Assembly: GCA_003972845.1 (NCBI GenBank)
Contig: QOAV01000116.1
Location: forward strand, 1 to 5,885
Length of the DNA: 5,885 nt
Direction: 5' to 3'
Source of the DNA: Gammaproteobacteria bacterium
GTDB taxonomy: Bacteria; Pseudomonadota; Gammaproteobacteria; QOAV01
Made by a program: the position numbers and the translations under genes. The notes below the pieces were generated by a model. The model was given only the letters and a program-made list of their open reading frames with translations, was not told the origin of the DNA and searched no databases. How positions within the stretch are numbered: the stretch's first letter is position 1; the number at the start of each line of letters is the position of its first letter. Shown here in pieces: positions 1 through 5,489 of this stretch.

Positions 1-1135
1 GCGGGATCGTGTAACCGGCGAATACATGGGAATCGACACGGATGCCCGGGCCACCGGCCTGGTGATAACGGGTGATTTTGCCCGGCGAAGGCATGAAGGT
101 TTCCGGGTCTTCGGCGTTGATGCGGCACTCAAAGGCATGGCCACGCATGTGGATGTCTTCCTGTTTCACCGAGAGTGGCTCGCCGGAGGCGATGCGCAAC
201 TGTTCCTGCACGATGTCCAGGCCGGTGACCAGCTCCGTGACCGGGTGCTCCACCTGTACGCGAGTGTTCATTTCGATGAAGAAAAACTCGCCATCCTGAT
301 ACAGAAACTCGAAGGTGCCGGCGCCTCGGTAGCCGATCTTGCGGCAGGCCTCGGCGCAGCGTTCGCCGATGAACTGGCGGGTTTTTTCGTCGATACCGGG
401 AGCCGGGCACTCCTCCACCACTTTCTGGTGACGGCGTTGCATGGAGCAGTCGCGTTCTCCCAGGTGGATGGCGTTGCCGTGTTCATCAGCCAGAATCTGT
501 ATTTCCACATGGCGCGGCCGTTCCAGATATTTCTCCATATACACCACGTCGTTGTTGAACGCGGCCCCGGCTTCCGCCCTGGTCAGGGAAATTGCATTCA
601 GCAGAGTTGATTCGGAATGCACCACGCGCATGCCTTTGCCGCCGCCGCCGCCGGAGGCCTTGATGATGACCGGGTAGCCGATTCTTTCGGCGATACGCAA
701 ATTGGTTTCGTCATCTTCGCCCAGCGGGCCGTCGGAGCCTGGCACGCAGGGTACGCCGGATTCTTTCATGGCCTTGATGGCTTCCACCTTGTCGCCCATG
801 ATGCGGATGGTTTCCGGGCGCGGACCGACAAAGATGAAACCGCTGCCTTCAACGCGTTCGGCGAAATCAGCGTTTTCCGACAAAAAGCCGTAACCCGGAT
901 GAATGGCCGTGGCATCGGTGATTTCCGCCGCGCTGATCACGGCGGGCACATTGAGATAGCTCTGCGCAGCCGGAGGTGGTCCGATACAGACCGATTCGTC
1001 GGCCAGGCGCACATATTTGGCGTTACTGTCGGCCTCGGAATACAGGGCCACCGTGGGAATCTCCAGTACACGGCAGGCGCGCAGAATACGCAGGGCGATT
1101 TCGCCACGATTGGCGATGACGAGTTTGCTTATCAT
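1..1135 (-). CDS. accC: Biotin carboxylase subunit of acetyl-CoA carboxylase, 3' end cut by window edge
   Basis: AccC performs the ATP-dependent carboxylation of biotin carried on AccB, the first half-reaction of acetyl-CoA carboxylase in cytoplasmic fatty acid synthesis. I translated the reverse strand by hand; it stays open from ATG 1135-1133 ([17 protein letters not shown]) to the left edge, giving 378 codons of an expected 447-450. Residue numbers match E. coli AccC without any gap: the ATP-grasp glycine loop [14 protein letters not shown] begins at K159, then E201, H209, C230 and K238 ([11 protein letters not shown]), E276, [13 protein letters not shown] with E288, N290, R292 and E296, and R338. 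All expected ATP, biotin and bicarbonate residues in the visible part are present. The missing part is the last 70 or so residues of the C-terminal domain. The gene starts 1 nt after the accB stop with no clear ribosome site, so translation is probably coupled. Identification is near certain. Confidence 0.98.
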   Translation of the reverse strand, partial: MISKLVIANRGEIALRILRACRVLEIPTVALYSEADSNAKYVRLADESVCIGPPPAAQSYLNVPAVISAAEITDATAIHPGYGFLSENADFAERVEGSGFIFVGPRPETIRIMGDKVEAIKAMKESGVPCVPGSDGPLGEDDETNLRIAERIGYPVIIKASGGGGGKGMRVVHSESTLLNAISLTRAEAGAAFNNDVVYMEKYLERPRHVEIQILADEHGNAIHLGERDCSMQRRHQKVVEECPAPGIDEKTRQFIGERCAEACRKIGYRGAGTFEFLYQDGEFFFIEMNTRVQVEHPVTELVTGLDIVQEQLRIASGEPLSVKQEDIHMRGHAFECRINAEDPETFMPSPGKITRYHQAGGPGIRVDSHVFAGYTIP

Positions 1136-1136
1136 G

Positions 1137-1592
1137 CTAATCGATGATGATCAAAGGTTCGCCGTATTCTACGGGATCCCCGTCGTCCTTGAGGATGGCC
1201 ACTACCGTGCCGGATTTGTCGGCGGGAATCTGATTGAATATTTTCATTGCTTCGATGATGCAGACCGTGTCGCCCTCACTGACTTTTGAGCCAACGCTGG
1301 TAAAAGGCTTGGCGGTGGGCGAAGAGGATTTGTAGAAGGTGCCGACTACCGGTGAAGTCACGGCGTGGCCGGCAATTTTTTCGCTGCTGTCGTCATCTTC
1401 CGAGACAGATTCAGGTGTGCCCAGCGCTGGCTGTGCTGGCAACGCCTGCGGAGCGGGAGCTGCGACAGGCGCAGGGGCGGTGGAGCTGTAGCGACTCAGC
1501 CGGATAGCTTCTTCGCCCTCCTGGATTTCCAGTTCCGCGAGGCCGGATTCCTCCAGCAATTCGATCAGCTTCTTGACTTTACGTATATCCAT
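1137..1592 (-). CDS. accB: Biotin carboxyl carrier protein (BCCP) of acetyl-CoA carboxylase
   Basis: BCCP carries biotin between the AccC carboxylase and the AccAD carboxyltransferase. The 151-aa product (E. coli: 156 aa) has the three usual parts. An N-terminal helical segment, residues 1-34, begins [17 protein letters not shown], almost as in E. coli. A flexible Ala/Pro-rich linker (about 36-60) is followed by an acidic stretch (SEDDDSSEK). The C-terminal biotinyl domain (about 75-151) holds the attachment site EAMKIFNQI with biotinyl-lysine K117, and the thumb segment [12 protein letters not shown]. The site reads M-K-I rather than the commoner M-K-M. The ATG at 1592-1590 has only a weak GAG nine bases upstream. 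It follows aroQ by 18 nt and precedes accC by 1 nt, so it is probably read from upstream promoters. In E. coli the BCCP N-terminus takes part in accBC autoregulation; whether this holds here cannot be seen. Confidence 0.98.
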   Translation of the reverse strand: MDIRKVKKLIELLEESGLAELEIQEGEEAIRLSRYSSTAPAPVAAPAPQALPAQPALGTPESVSEDDDSSEKIAGHAVTSPVVGTFYKSSSPTAKPFTSVGSKVSEGDTVCIIEAMKIFNQIPADKSGTVVAILKDDGDPVEYGEPLIIID

Positions 1593-1610
1593 GTTTGCTA
1601 GCTCGTGAAC

Positions 1611-2051
1611 TTAGTTTTTATGTAACTCAACAATATGGTTGAGTGCGGCTTCATAACCGTTGGCGCCCAGCCCGGAGATAACGCCAAGGGCGATATCCGA
1701 AAACCAGGAATGATGGCGGAACTCTTCGCGCTGGTAGATGTTGGACAAGTGCACTTCTATAAAGGGTATGTCCACGGCCAGCAAGGCATCTCGCAAAGCG
1801 ATGCTGGTGTGGGTAAAGGCCGCGGGATTGAAAATGATATGATCAATTTTTTCCGCACCAGCCTGATGAATACGATCAACGAGTTCGTGCTCTGCATTCG
1901 ACTGGAAGCTTTCCAGCCGGTGCCCGGCTGTATCCGCCAGCAGAACCAGGGCGGCGTCTATGCTGGCCAGGGTGACGTGGCCATAATGCTGAGGCTCGCG
2001 TATACCCAGCAGGTTCAGATTGGGGCCGTGCAGAACGAGAATATTCGCCAT
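1611..2051 (-). CDS. aroQ: Type II 3-dehydroquinate dehydratase
   Basis: AroQ catalyses the reversible dehydration of 3-dehydroquinate to 3-dehydroshikimate, the third step of the shikimate pathway, as a cytoplasmic dodecamer. The 146-aa product has the normal length and all family signatures: [13 protein letters not shown] at 8-20 (N11, R18), the lid-loop catalytic tyrosine Y23, [16 protein letters not shown] at 75-90 (N75, H81), EVHLSN at 99-104 (catalytic H101, S103), and R112 in the REEFRHHS segment. It ends with [12 protein letters not shown] as in related enzymes. It lies 90 nt after the thioredoxin gene and 18 nt before accB. The start is ATG 2051-2049; I see no good Shine-Dalgarno sequence, and a 7-bp inverted repeat lies 11-30 nt upstream of the start. 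Linkage of aroQ to accBC is common in gammaproteobacteria. Identification is near certain. Confidence 0.98.
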   Translation of the reverse strand: MANILVLHGPNLNLLGIREPQHYGHVTLASIDAALVLLADTAGHRLESFQSNAEHELVDRIHQAGAEKIDHIIFNPAAFTHTSIALRDALLAVDIPFIEVHLSNIYQREEFRHHSWFSDIALGVISGLGANGYEAALNHIVELHKN

Positions 2052-2061
2052 ATCAGAGAGT

Positions 2062-2081
2062 TGCTTCAGGACTTTGAAGCA
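2062..2081 (-). promoter_or_regulatory. Inverted repeat in the aroQ leader
   Basis: On the coding strand of aroQ the sequence reads TGCTTCA, six bases (AAGTCC), then TGAAGCA: a perfect 7-bp inverted repeat ending 10 nt before the aroQ ATG. No T-run follows on either strand, so it does not look like an intrinsic terminator. It could form a hairpin in the mRNA leader or be an operator half-site pair. Its function is not known, and short inverted repeats also occur by chance. Confidence 0.35.
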
Positions 2082-2141
2082 GTGTGCCCGAAAAGCCGCT
2101 GTCTGTCCAGTTCGGCGGAGATCGGGGGAAATGGGTACAGC

Positions 2142-2699
2142 TTAGCGGGGGTTGCTGGCGGAAAGCAGCTTTTTCAGAGTATTGTCCAGCTCATCTGCGG
2201 TAAATTCACCGAGTTTGCTGGAGATCACCTTGCCCTGCGGGTCAATAAAGGCAGAAAAAGGCAATGCTCCCATGTTGTTGCCGAGTTTTTCCATTAAATC
2301 AATGCCTTCATCCACACCCAAAAGAACCGGATAGTTGATGCCGAAATCCTGCATGAATTGAACCACATGCTGCTTTTCGTCCACTGCCAGCCCGATAATT
2401 TGCAGGCCCTGACCGGCATAGCTATTCTGTGCCTTGATCAACAATGGCGTTTCCTTGCGGCATGGGTTGCACCAGGGCGCCCAGAAGTTCAGCAATACCA
2501 GTTTTCCACGCCATTGACTGAAAGATTGCTGTTTGTCGGTGGTGTCTGGCAGGGTAAAGTCAACTGATTCGTTGATAATCTGCTGTTCACCAGCAGATTG
2601 TTGTTTCTCTCCAACTTTCTGGCTCACCAGAAAACCGGCCACCATACCCAGCGCCGACGCCAGGGCGACCAGCAGCAACAGTTTCAGGTTGCCCTTCAT
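2142..2699 (-). CDS. Membrane-anchored periplasmic thioredoxin-like protein, TlpA/ResA family
   Basis: The 185-aa product has an N-terminal hydrophobic segment (about residues 6-25) after a short Lys-containing start, which would serve as signal-anchor, and then a thioredoxin fold facing the periplasm. The redox motif WCNPC lies at 76-80 (C77, C80) within LLNFWAPWCNPCRKE, followed by the cis-proline segment GALPFSAFID (P147). These are the hallmarks of TlpA/ResA-type disulfide reductases. The ATG overlaps the dsbD stop in ATGA, so the two genes are probably translationally coupled; no separate ribosome site is visible. DsbD supplies electrons to reducing periplasmic thioredoxins of this class, so this protein is probably a DsbD client. 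Its target could be apocytochrome c or another oxidised periplasmic thiol protein, but no cytochrome-maturation genes are in the window, so the substrate remains open. CcmG/DsbE is an alternative label, less likely without a ccm cluster. Confidence 0.93.
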   Translation of the reverse strand: MKGNLKLLLLVALASALGMVAGFLVSQKVGEKQQSAGEQQIINESVDFTLPDTTDKQQSFSQWRGKLVLLNFWAPWCNPCRKETPLLIKAQNSYAGQGLQIIGLAVDEKQHVVQFMQDFGINYPVLLGVDEGIDLMEKLGNNMGALPFSAFIDPQGKVISSKLGEFTADELDNTLKKLLSASNPR

Positions 2700-4927
2700 A
2701 GATCAGAAATGTGGGCAAGAAACTCGTCCGGCGACATGTAACCGTAGGATGACAGATCTTTTCTCAGGTTGCCGCTGGCGTCGAAAAACAGCATGGCGGG
2801 CGGGCCGAAAATGCCGTAGCGCTTTTTCAGGGCTTTGGCTTCGGCGCTGTTGGGATCGGAGACATCTGCTTGCAGCATGAGGAATTTGTTTTTCAGCACA
2901 GAGCGGACTTCAGGGTTCTCAAAAGTGGTTTTTTCCATGCGTACGCAATCAGTACACCAGGTGGCGAAATAGTCCAGTATGACAGGCTTGCCTGCGGCTT
3001 TGGCGGCAGAAAGCTGCTGGTCAAGCTCGGCAAGATTGGCGACTCTGGTGAAGACGCTGCCGCTTTCGGTTGCCGTACCGGTGCTGGCTGTCGTGCTGCC
3101 AGCGCCGAAGCCGATGCCTTGCAGAGGATGCAATGGGTCACGGTTGCCGCGCCAGCCACCGATCAGGCTTGCCAGGCCCCAGATCAGCAGTACCGTACCC
3201 AGTCCTTTCCACAGATAGCGCCAACCGTTGACTCCTTCGGGCAGCGACTGGGTTGCGCCCAGATAGATGCCGACAACAATGAACAGGATGCCCCATAGCA
3301 GCAGCACCGGCACTTGTGGCAACGTGCCGAGCATGTAAATGGCCACCGCCAGCAGCATGACGCCGAACACATATTTCACCGTGTCCATCCAGGTGCCGGC
3401 TTTGGGCACCAGCGAACCGGCGCCTATACCGATGAGGATCAGCACCACGCCCATGCCCATGGCCATGGCGAACATGATGGCGCCGCCCAGTACCGGATCC
3501 TGGTTGACAATAGCTACCGACAGCGCGGCAATCAGCGGCGGTGATACGCAGGCGCCGACAATCAGCGCGGACAGCATGCCCACCAGAAAAATGGGGATGA
3601 AGCCGCCGCCCATGTTCTGGGTTTTGGTTTGCACTTTCGATTGTATGAACGACGGCATCTGGATTTCATACAGCCCGAACATGGACAGGGACATGAGGAC
3701 GAAAATTGCCGCGATGATGCCAATGGCCCAGGCGTTCTGGAAATAGGCCTGTAACTGGTCGCCGGTCAATCCGGCCAGCACTCCCGCGATGGTAAATGTG
3801 ACGGCGGTGCCCAGCACATAAGCCAGAGACAGCAGCCCGGAACGTATCTTGGAGGGCTTTTCCGTACTCTGTCCCACGATCATGCTGGACAGGATGGGGA
3901 TCATCGGCAGTACGCAGGGTGTGAAGGACAGCAGCAGACCCACGCCGAAGGCGGCAACAATGGCGCCCCAGAAAGACTTTGTCTCCACCGCTGGTTCGCT
4001 ATCGGCAGACGTCTGTGCCGTTTGTGCGGCGGCAGATGGCGCAGCACCGCCAGCAGGCGCACCCGCCAGAGCTACGGTCAGCGTCTTTTTCACCGGCGGG
4101 TAACAGATGCCCTGCTCGGCGCAACCCTGAAACTCGGCTTTCAGCTCTATCTTGTCGCTGGCGTTGATCAGCGGAATGATGATGTCGGCGTTATTGTGGT
4201 AAACCGTGGTCTTGCCGAGATAGTCATCTTCCTTTTCCTCACCGGCTGGCAGTTCGATGCTGCCGGCCTTGCCGCCGGCGGTGACGGCAAATTTCATCTT
4301 GTCACGGTACAGATAATAACCGTCGGCAATGGAAAAGCGCGCCACCAGGGTATTTTTGTCGCGCGGTTCCAGCTCCAGACGAAAAGCCTGATCCACCGGC
4401 AGAAAATCCGCTTCGCTGGCGTCGCCATCCAGATATTTGCTCAGGGAGCTCAGAGAGCCGGCTGGTGAAGCGGGGGCAGACGATTCGGCAACAGCGGGCA
4501 ATTCAAGTGACACGCGTTTGGTCTGTGGCGGGTAGCATACGCCCACCGGTTCGTTGCAGCCCTGATAACGCGCTTCCAGCTCCACGGTCACGGGCTCAGT
4601 AGAACCGCGTTTCAGCGGCAGGCTGGCGGAAACATTGTGCAGATAGACTTCCACGTCGCCAAAAGCGGGGTCAGATTTCACCTTGCCCGGGGGGAACTGC
4701 GCTTCGCCGGCGGTGACGTTTTCGCCGTCGAGTTTGAAACGAAATTTATTGCGGTACAGATAATAGCCGTCAGCAATCTTCCAGTCGGCCTGGATGGTTG
4801 CGTCGTCAACCACCTTTGCAGAGAACTGGAAGGCTTCGTCGGGCGGCAGTAGCTCGTCTTCGTCGGCGCTGGCCCACTGACCGGCTGCGCCCAACAGCGT
4901 GAGAATAAGGAATAACTTTTTTATCAT
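2696..4927 (-). CDS. dsbD: Thiol:disulfide interchange protein DsbD with duplicated N-terminal domain
   Basis: DsbD passes electrons from cytoplasmic thioredoxin across the inner membrane to periplasmic reductases. The 743-aa product contains: a signal peptide (about 1-21, cleavage near WASA-DED); a first alpha domain (about 22-145) with C124/C131; a Ser/Ala/Pro linker; a second alpha domain (about 173-288) with C269/C275; an Ala-rich linker; the beta membrane domain (about 318-592, about eight segments) with C338 in FTPCVLP and C460 in GACVSPP; a linker; and the thioredoxin-like gamma domain (about 626-743) with WCTDC (C658, C661) and a GPP segment (708-710). These are all eight cysteines of the protein. 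E. coli DsbD is about 565 aa with one alpha domain; the extra copy accounts for most of the difference. The start at ATG 4927 was chosen over the in-frame ATG at 5044 because it places the signal peptide at the N-terminus and has GGGA 10 nt upstream. It overlaps the thioredoxin gene by 4 nt. Confidence 0.97.
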   Translation of the reverse strand: MIKKLFLILTLLGAAGQWASADEDELLPPDEAFQFSAKVVDDATIQADWKIADGYYLYRNKFRFKLDGENVTAGEAQFPPGKVKSDPAFGDVEVYLHNVSASLPLKRGSTEPVTVELEARYQGCNEPVGVCYPPQTKRVSLELPAVAESSAPASPAGSLSSLSKYLDGDASEADFLPVDQAFRLELEPRDKNTLVARFSIADGYYLYRDKMKFAVTAGGKAGSIELPAGEEKEDDYLGKTTVYHNNADIIIPLINASDKIELKAEFQGCAEQGICYPPVKKTLTVALAGAPAGGAAPSAAAQTAQTSADSEPAVETKSFWGAIVAAFGVGLLLSFTPCVLPMIPILSSMIVGQSTEKPSKIRSGLLSLAYVLGTAVTFTIAGVLAGLTGDQLQAYFQNAWAIGIIAAIFVLMSLSMFGLYEIQMPSFIQSKVQTKTQNMGGGFIPIFLVGMLSALIVGACVSPPLIAALSVAIVNQDPVLGGAIMFAMAMGMGVVLILIGIGAGSLVPKAGTWMDTVKYVFGVMLLAVAIYMLGTLPQVPVLLLWGILFIVVGIYLGATQSLPEGVNGWRYLWKGLGTVLLIWGLASLIGGWRGNRDPLHPLQGIGFGAGSTTASTGTATESGSVFTRVANLAELDQQLSAAKAAGKPVILDYFATWCTDCVRMEKTTFENPEVRSVLKNKFLMLQADVSDPNSAEAKALKKRYGIFGPPAMLFFDASGNLRKDLSSYGYMSPDEFLAHISDL
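4064..4864 (-). repeat. Tandem duplication of the DsbD alpha-domain coding sequence
   Basis: Two in-frame copies of the periplasmic DsbD alpha domain lie head to tail inside dsbD: copy 1 about 4493-4864 and copy 2 about 4064-4411. Both have PxDxAF near their start, the identical IADGYYLYR (51-59 and 200-208), a cap-loop region (DPAFG 86-90; DDYLG 234-238), and QGC...CYPP near the end. At DNA level the best-conserved core is 4752-4777 against 4305-4330, with 24 of 26 bases identical, offset 447 bp (149 codons). The remainder has diverged, so the duplication is old. Confidence 0.9.
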
Positions 4928-4958
4928 GATTCGTGTTTCCCGAAGGTTTCTGATGGCA

Positions 4959-4986
4959 TTTATGTTCGAGTTGTGGAGCCCCGCAA
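4959..4986 (-). promoter_or_regulatory. Candidate sigma70-type promoter for dsbD
   Basis: On the - strand, TTGCGG (4986-4981) and CATAAA (4964-4959) are separated by 16 bp, which would put a transcript start about 25 nt before the dsbD ATG. The -10 matches four of six consensus bases; the -35 matches only the leading TTG. It lies in the 139-bp gap after cutA, where a promoter would be expected. Identified by eye only, so weak. Confidence 0.3.
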
Positions 4987-5019
4987 GGTTCGTGCCATCC
5001 TGGCGCGTCCGCGATTCTG

Positions 5020-5032
5020 GCGGGTTTCCCGC
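5020..5032. repeat. Short perfect hairpin between cutA and dsbD
   Basis: The sequence GCGGG-TTT-CCCGC is a perfect 5-bp GC-rich inverted repeat with a 3-base loop, starting 34 nt downstream of the cutA stop. There is no T-run after it on either strand, so it is at best a weak or factor-assisted terminator for cutA, or an RNA-stabilising structure. Confidence 0.3.
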
Positions 5033-5066
5033 AATGTACTGCAAAAACTGTCAGACCAAGGCGTTA

Positions 5067-5396
5067 TTATGCAGTAACAGACTCATCCAGCCAGCGTAAA
5101 TACGGCCCTGACGCCGCTTCCAGTGGGATGGCGATGATCTCCGGAAGTTCATACGGATGCAGCGCGTTGATGGATGCGGCCACTTCCTCAAACCGGCTTG
5201 CTCTGGCTTTTATATGTAACAGGACCTCATTGTCCACTTCAATATTCCCTTTCCACTGGTAAAATGAGCGAATGCCGGGAATCTGCTGCACACAGGCCGC
5301 CAGTTTTTGTTGCACCAGAGCCTCGGCCAGTGCGTCCGCGCAGGCCTGATCCGGACAGGTTGTGATGACAAGTATGAAATCTCTGGCTTTGATCAT
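5067..5396 (-). CDS. cutA: CutA1-family divalent-cation tolerance protein
   Basis: CutA is a small trimeric, ferredoxin-like-fold protein linked in E. coli to tolerance of copper and other divalent metals; its exact biochemical role is unsettled. The 109-aa product has normal family length and conserved motifs: VITTCPD at 10-16 (C14), KLAACVQ at 31-37 (C35), FYQWKGNIE at 45-53, EVLLHIK at 57-63, and the signature HPYELPE at 80-86 (H80), followed by the usual C-terminal YLRWLDE. The start at ATG 5396 (MIKARDFILVITTC) is preferred to in-frame ATGs at 5459 and 5453. Those would add an Arg-rich tail absent from the family and lie within or next to the promoter elements proposed here; a GGGA lies about 8 nt before the chosen start. 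It diverges from sodB and is followed 139 bp later by dsbD. cutA near dsbD recurs in gammaproteobacteria. Confidence 0.96.
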   Translation of the reverse strand: MIKARDFILVITTCPDQACADALAEALVQQKLAACVQQIPGIRSFYQWKGNIEVDNEVLLHIKARASRFEEVAASINALHPYELPEIIAIPLEAASGPYLRWLDESVTA

Positions 5397-5434
5397 GGCT
5401 TGAATCCCGATGGCAATGGCCCGACAGTAGTTTG

Positions 5435-5462
5435 TTGCGCGCCGACGCCGCATTCGCATTAT
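5435..5462 (+). promoter_or_regulatory. Candidate promoter for sodB
   Basis: TTGCGC (5435-5440) and CATTAT (5457-5462) are separated by 16 bp on the + strand, with a predicted transcript start about 20 nt before the sodB ATG. The -10 matches four of six consensus bases. Placement upstream of a strong ribosome site is right, but this is an assignment by eye. Confidence 0.35.
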
Positions 5463-5486
5463 TCACCAACTTACAAGGAATCTGAA
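5458..5486 (-). promoter_or_regulatory. Candidate promoter for cutA, overlapping the sodB promoter
   Basis: On the - strand, TTCAGA (5486-5481) and AATAAT (5463-5458) are 17 bp apart, the optimal spacing. The -10 matches five of six and the -35 four of six consensus bases. The -10 shares five base pairs with the proposed sodB -10, and the -35 lies between the sodB ribosome site and its start codon. Transcription would begin about 55 nt before the cutA ATG, which agrees with the shorter cutA start. Confidence 0.4.
5475..5479 (+). promoter_or_regulatory. Ribosome binding site of sodB
   Basis: AAGGA lies 10 nt upstream of the sodB ATG. It is the clearest Shine-Dalgarno sequence in the window and fixes the sodB start at 5490. 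Confidence 0.75.
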
Positions 5487-5489
5487 ACA

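Noticed and set aside
601..660. Run of GCC/GGC triplets resembling a simple repeat
   Set aside because: It encodes the conserved ATP-grasp glycine loop of AccC and is explained by protein sequence.
26..1147. Two long open frames on the + strand (26-610 and 617-1147)
   Set aside because: Both lie opposite accC, whose - strand translation matches the family residue for residue. They lack recognisable domains and are antisense shadows of GC-biased coding sequence.
2081..2109. Possible aroQ promoter, TGGACA (2109-2104) with CACACT (2086-2081) on the - strand
   Set aside because: The spacing of 17 bp and the -35 are good, but the -10 matches only three of six consensus bases. The evidence is too thin to list as a feature.
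1635..2297. A 220-aa open frame on the + strand across aroQ, the gap and the thioredoxin gene
   Set aside because: It is antisense to two certain genes and has no recognisable family motif or ribosome site. Its length is explained by codon bias of the opposite strand.
4928..5044. 39-residue N-terminal extension of dsbD from an upstream in-frame ATG
   Set aside because: It would bury the signal peptide inside the protein, has no family match by eye, and would overlap the proposed promoter. The ATG at 4927 gives a normal Lys-rich signal peptide start.
5397..5459. 21-residue Arg-rich extension of cutA from the ATG at 5459
   Set aside because: CutA proteins normally begin close to the FILVITTCPD strand. 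The extension overlaps the proposed sodB and cutA promoter elements.
5451..5470. Fur-box-like AT-rich stretch before sodB
   Set aside because: Only scattered ATTAT/AATAA triplets match the 19-bp Fur consensus; the resemblance is explained by the -10 elements themselves.
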